A DNA stretch of 11,789 bases, from positions 216,612 to 228,400 of the forward strand of contig NW_003131860.1 in assembly GCF_000003605.2 (NCBI RefSeq), written 5' to 3'. How positions within the stretch are numbered: the stretch's first letter is position 1; every line of letters starts with the position of its first letter. Shown here one piece after another: positions 8,440 to 11,789 of this stretch. The notes beneath the pieces are model-generated. The model was not told where the DNA came from. It searched no databases and worked only from the letters and a program-made list of their open reading frames with translations. The translations under genes and the position numbers were made by a program. The stretch is from Saccoglossus kowalevskii (Eukaryota; Hemichordata; Enteropneusta; Harrimaniidae).

Positions 8440-8686
8440 TTCATATATTAGCATATCTTCACCATATATGGTAAACATGTTTTTGTAATCACTTCATATA
8501 TTAGCATATCTTCACCATATATGGTAAAAATGTTTTTTTTAATCACTTCATATATTAGCATATCTTCACCATATATGGTAAAAATGTATTTTGTAATCAC
8601 TTCATATATTAGCATATCTTTACCATATATGGTAAAAATGTATTTTGTAATCACTTCATATATTAGCATATCTTCACCATATATGG
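8440..8686. repeat. Minisatellite, 53-54 bp unit, 4.6 copies
   Basis: Copies start at 8440, 8493, 8547, 8601 and 8655, all beginning TTCATATATTAGCATATCTT. The last is cut after CCATATATGG at 8686. Copies differ by a few substitutions and a one-base length change in the first. The array begins 8 bp from the splice donor. Confidence 0.95.
8462..8686. promoter_or_regulatory. Five evenly spaced perfect CArG boxes (CCATATATGG)
   Basis: Each minisatellite unit holds CCATATATGG, which fits the SRF/MADS-box CArG consensus CC(A/T)6GG: 8462-8471, 8515-8524, 8569-8578, 8623-8632 and 8677-8686. The spacing is 53 or 54 bp, close to five DNA turns. In the fourth copy the site is inside an 18-bp perfect palindrome. 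The match is seen; binding by SRF is inference. Confidence 0.5.
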
Positions 8687-9020
8687 ATAAGCAGTTTAAC
8701 ATGACAGAAATGAAGAAAGACCAACAATACCCCCCGAAAGTGCCAGGATGTGTGACCTTTAGGGGTCCTGTATGTGGCATAATTGCTGCTATGTTGTCAT
8801 GCAGTACGAATTAAAATTTTGTATAAATAAACAAATCAGTGTATCCATCATGTTTGATCCGTATGAAATGTCATACAAAATGTATGATACACAATTTAAA
8901 GTGCCATAGCCACCACGTATGTTTCAAGTATTTTACATCAGTTATGTATGTCACATGGGAAACCCATATTGAACATACAGCAATGCTGTGATTTAAGCTT
9001 ATTGTTTTATTTTATTTTAG

Positions 9021-9173
9021 AAATCATTTACAACCGATGATCGCATTGCGTGGGCGCACGTCACAATCCATGAGATGGTTCTTAACGGCGAAACCAAAGA
9101 TGACTGGTACACACTAAGCGGTAAACAAGGCGAGGATAAAGAAGGGATGATCAATCTAGTTCTTACTTTCAAT
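9021..9173 (+). CDS. TOLLIP: TOLLIP exon: C-terminal part of the C2 domain
   Basis: The exon lies between TTTTATTTTAG and AAT|gtgagt and encodes 51 residues in phase 0/0. It reads [16 protein letters not shown], then [20 protein letters not shown] and VLTFN, matching human AFSMDDRIAWTHITI and [20 protein letters not shown] (from memory). These are the last C2 strands. The frame stays open past the donor, but the strong gtgagt site and the loss of similarity fix the exon end. Confidence 0.96.
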
Positions 9174-10003
9174 GTGAGTACAAGATGTTATAAATCAATA
9201 ACAATTATATTCTCAGAAATTAGGTTGGTTGGAAGGGGTCGCACGGAGGTTTTAAAATGTTCTATCAACCATGTATTAAGCCAAAAAATAATCTATTTCT
9301 AGTCTACAGTCCAATGTGGTAATGTGATTTTATTTTTCTATGGAACATCAAGAAAGTAGATCCTGCACATGCAAGAACAAGATTTTGCAACATCAACGGC
9401 AGGCGCCCTCGTTGGACAAAATACTGAAATTAATATATCTTTACAATTTTATTTATTTTCGAAAATATAAATATATATTTCAAAAAAATCAGATGATTGA
9501 ATGGGTCATGTTTAACACTGTTGCAGAGGACTTGGATTGGAAAATATGTGCTCCAAAAAATTACCAAAAATGCAGAGAAAAGTTTAGTATGTGGATATTT
9601 TGTTAAAAATACTATGCAGTGTTGACACAAGAAAGAAAATAATTCTACATCAGTTTCCAACCTACCCACCCCTAAAAAATAATGGTTCACTCCTTAATTG
9701 CTTTAATTAAGAATGACTATTTCTCTAATGTTGAAACATAATTATGGCAATCAGATCTCTATTATTGTAAACCTCCCAGCCAGCTGTTGCATTTTAATAT
9801 GTTTATATGTGAGCATGAACTTGAATTGCAACATTTGAAAGTATACTTTCAACCCATTGTCAACCTTGACACTTTCAAGCCACCATTGTCATTTTTCACA
9901 AAATAGTTCTGCTTAAAATATTTTGTTTGAAGTTTGAAAAAAATTGTTAAAAAAAGTTTTTTTTTCACTGTAGATAAGAATTTTTTTAATTTTTTTTTGG
10001 CAG
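9174..10003 (+). other. TOLLIP: Intron between TOLLIP C2 and linker exons
   Basis: It starts gtgagt and ends in a long T tract with GGCAG. It contains one GCGCCCTC motif (9403-9410), a small AT-rich hairpin at about 9692-9711 and otherwise AT-rich sequence with no recognisable gene. Confidence 0.85.
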
Positions 10004-10115
10004 CCACATCCGCAACCGCCACAAGGTGTTGTGTATCAACAGCGGCAGTCAGGTACACCGATGTACATGGTACCACAGCCCATGTTTTATGGAGGAGTAC
10101 CATATGTAGTGCCAG
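10004..10115 (+). CDS. TOLLIP: TOLLIP exon: Pro/Gln/Tyr-rich linker before the CUE domain
   Basis: The exon lies between a T tract with GGCAG and CCAG|gtaaga. It gives 37 codons plus one base (phase 0 in, phase 1 out): PHPQPPQGVVYQQ, then SGTPMYMVPQPMFYGGVPYVVP. The composition and YQQ/VP pattern match the linker that follows C2 in human TOLLIP ([22 protein letters not shown]). The next exon, with the CUE ubiquitin-binding domain and stop codon, should begin in phase 1 and is not present to the right end of the window. Confidence 0.85.
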
Positions 10116-10457
10116 GTAAGATGAGCTGTCTCAGATTTAGTATCAGTGCGCCCTCTAAAGGATTAATTTTGTAAGGATTTTGAGTCAAAATGCAATACAT
10201 CATTTTTTTTTAAATTTTCGGAAATTTTATTAAGACTTGTAGCCAAGAGAAATTATGTCAATTTGAACCAACAGTATGAAAAGTAAATATAAAAAATATG
10301 TAAAAACAGACAATATGTTGAATCAATATTTTGTCAAGAAAAATTATGGCCCTCAAAGGGTTAATTTGATTAATTTTTCAGGGGTGAGAAAAATTAAAAC
10401 TATACTTTTTGAGTGATTAAATTGTGGATTTGTATCAGTGATAACATATGGTGAATT

Positions 10458-10508
10458 AACACATTGTCTGCTAGAGGGAAGGGGGGAGGAGGCAGCAGGC
10501 AATGTGTT
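10458..10508 (+). other. 15-bp stem-loop with G-rich purine loop
   Basis: The arms 10458-10472 (AACACATTGTCTGCT) and 10494-10508 (AGCAGGCAATGTGTT) pair over 15 positions with a single T-G wobble. The 21-nt loop is all purine except its last base and has runs GGG, GGGGGG, GG and GG. In the intronic RNA this would form a stable hairpin and the loop might form a two-layer quadruplex. The function is unknown. Confidence 0.6.
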
Positions 10509-10719
10509 GAAGATGTCAAGATGGGGGGTAATTTCAATCTGAGAAATGTGAAAACAAAACACAGAAAACACCCAAAAGAGTGTCAATATGAAGACGCTTA
10601 GTGCAGTGGTTTATTGTACTGATTGTAGACATTTCCTGACAACTGGTTCCTTTGCTAGTTGTAAATAAAAAAATATTGTGTATAAATCAAGTGCTTTAAA
10701 CTCATAAAAGGATTACAGG

Positions 10720-10772
10720 TGTCATCAGTGCATGCCTGCATGGTAAATCACGTGATGAACACAGTGATGACA
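10720..10772. promoter_or_regulatory. Hairpin with a palindromic E-box TCACGTGA in its loop
   Basis: TGTCATCAGTG (10720-10730) is mirrored by CACAGTGATGACA (10760-10772) with one or two mismatches. Between them, 10748-10755 is TCACGTGA, the core bound by MiT/TFE factors (TFEB, MITF) and other bHLH-Zip proteins. That family controls lysosome and autophagy genes, which fits TOLLIP's role, but a single intronic site is weak evidence. Confidence 0.3.
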
Positions 10773-11172
10773 TTAGAAATGTAAATATTCAATTTGTTTG
10801 CCTTGCGAACATGACTAAAACTGGTCTACTTTGTTCAGTAGTTGGTAATTTCACACAACACTAATATTACATGTGTTTTGTGTTCTGTCACTTGTCATTT
10901 TGTGTTAGACCCAAAATTAGGAAATATTGGACTAAACTATAACAGCATGAAATAACAGAAAAAACTCTCTCAGCATGGCGAAAAAACACAACTTTCTGCG
11001 ATGTTAAATGTTGCTTTACTGTTATAGGGCTAAGGTCACCATTATAAACAATTTCACTGAAAAAGCTTTGTTTCCAAAAAGTATGGTCAATTTAAATGAA
11101 TCATTAGATTTCAAATTAGGTCGCAAACTCCATCAAATCCAAAGAAATAAAAATTCTCAATAGTGTACAATA

Positions 11173-11180
11173 TGACGTCA
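11173..11180. promoter_or_regulatory. CRE-like palindrome TGACGTCA
   Basis: It is a perfect match to the cAMP-response element. It is intronic and outside any clear element. Only the sequence match supports it. Confidence 0.2.
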
Positions 11181-11213
11181 TCCAAAAGACAAATGTACAC
11201 GTTATTTTAAATT

Positions 11214-11293
11214 CCCATGTTATGTGCCATAGCATGAGACTTTTATTCTGGTCTTTAAGGGCCCATGTTTTGTGGCCCAGCATGAGCCTTTAA
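11214..11293. repeat. Partial 48-bp tandem duplication
   Basis: CCCATGTTATGTG and AGCATGAG at 11214 recur as CCCATGTTTTGTG and AGCATGAG at 11262, 48 bp later. The second copy is shorter. It adjoins the repeat-like block that follows and may be part of it. Confidence 0.6.
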
Positions 11294-11299
11294 AGTGCC

Positions 11300-11789
11300 T
11301 GTGAAATGGCTGCTATTTTCACACCTAAAATTATCATTTGATACATAAATATTATTAATTTTTATGTTTTTAAGCATGAATTATTTTTTTTTAGGTGAAA
11401 AAATGTGTTTCAAACTCAGTCTACGGCAACTTTATTTTTGTGTATTTTAAAACGAGGCTCCTCATTAGCTTCTCATTTGCATACAGAAATTCCCCTTGTG
11501 ACGTCAGAAGGGGAAGTCGCATGGTAGCTTGCATTGCCGATACGTGTAAATAAGGCAAATTTCTTGTGCAGTTTTCTCGTCTTTGACTAAATTGTCACTT
11601 ATGTACTTGTTCGTTGAGGAAGAATTGACCATAATGAACACATAGTATCATTTTTTGTTGCATGGGGTTGACTTAGATGCGAAATATGTCCGTTCTGGTG
11701 TAGCTGGTCACCGTGATCGTCACGGACACCGGCGCACGTTTGTACACTGTCGCTGAACAAATAGAATTTGACGTCGGAATTATCTCATT
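11300..11789. mobile_element. Repeat-like block, probably a transposon fragment continuing past the window
   Basis: It has several nested inverted repeats: TTTTCACACCTAAAA (11316-11330) against TTTTAGGTGAAAA (11389-11401), and a 26-bp near-perfect palindrome at 11490-11515 centred on TGACGTCA and flanked by CCCCTT/AAGGGG. From about 11420 the CpG density is far above the rest of the intron. No transposase is readable. I base the mobile-element call on palindromic structure and composition only; the true ends are unknown. Confidence 0.4.

Larger units (their letters stand above)
8433..9020 (+). other. TOLLIP: Intron inside the TOLLIP C2 region, carrying a minisatellite
   Basis: It starts gtagga and ends with TTTTATTTTAG. 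It holds the 54-bp tandem repeat at 8440-8686 and AT-rich unique sequence. Around 8838-8892 there is a weak hairpin (GTGTATC ... GATACAC). The open frames through the minisatellite arise because 54 is a multiple of three and are not coding. Confidence 0.9.
10116..11789 (+). other. TOLLIP: Start of the intron before the CUE exon (runs off the window)
   Basis: It starts gtaaga. I searched it for a CUE-type sequence (acidic start, MFP and di-leucine motifs) and found none. It contains the stem-loop at 10458-10508, the E-box hairpin near 10748, a partial 48-bp duplication (11214-11293) and a repeat-like block from about 11300 to the end. Confidence 0.7.

Noticed and set aside
8440-8686. CRISPR-like array (regular repeats)
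   Set aside because: There are no unique spacers; the whole 54-bp unit repeats. It is a eukaryotic minisatellite.
8448-8814. Open frames on both strands across the 54-bp minisatellite
   Set aside because: They arise because the repeat unit is a multiple of three; the peptide is a repeated 18-residue readout with no family similarity, inside a defined intron.
10116-11789. TOLLIP CUE-domain exon
   Set aside because: No frame gives the acidic-start, MFP and di-leucine pattern of CUE; the exon must lie beyond the window.
11673-11789. Open frame of about 39 codons on the - strand entering from the right edge
   Set aside because: It is short, ends in a stop, lies in the repeat-like block and matches nothing recognised.

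Overview
This window is animal (metazoan) nuclear DNA, not prokaryotic. It is AT-rich, its coding blocks are bounded by GT-AG splice sites, and its introns carry non-autonomous DNA transposons and minisatellites. The style (AT-rich, CpG-poor exons, many short inverted-repeat elements) suggests a marine invertebrate, perhaps a lophotrochozoan such as a bivalve. The species assignment is a guess; the phylum-level impression is moderate.

Everything recognisable reads on the + strand. Positions 1-4369 are one very large exon (at least 1456 codons, open at the left window edge). It encodes a Q/N/S/P-rich disordered chain that becomes acidic and repeat-rich towards its end and finishes close to a canonical-looking LC3-interacting motif (DEEWDIL). 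I do not recognise a family. It ends at a phase-0 splice donor (4370). After a large intron region come four clear exons of Toll-interacting protein (TOLLIP): 7912-8082 (Tom1-binding segment and start of C2), 8250-8432 (C2 core), 9021-9173 (end of C2) and 10004-10115 (Pro/Gln/Tyr-rich linker). The C-terminal ubiquitin-binding CUE exon is not here and should lie to the right of 11789.

The most interesting point is that no ordinary short TOLLIP first exon is visible between the large exon and 7912. The large exon (phase 0), a candidate 33-bp mini-exon at 5093-5125 (phase 0/0, ending RHGRQ) and the TOLLIP exon (phase 0) join without a stop. This gives a testable hypothesis: a TOLLIP isoform with a giant prion-like, LIR-bearing N-terminal extension. 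The competing reading is two neighbouring genes, the first ending at the in-frame stop at 4391-4393 with a poly(A) signal at 4936.

The introns hold a TTAA-flanked MITE-like element (5394-5740), a TA-flanked MITE-like element (6863-7032), an imperfect palindrome (6402-6567), a 54-bp minisatellite with a perfect CArG box in every copy (8440-8686), a 15-bp stem-loop with a G-rich purine loop (10458-10508), a TCACGTGA E-box in a hairpin loop (about 10748), and a CpG-richer repeat-like block running off the right edge.
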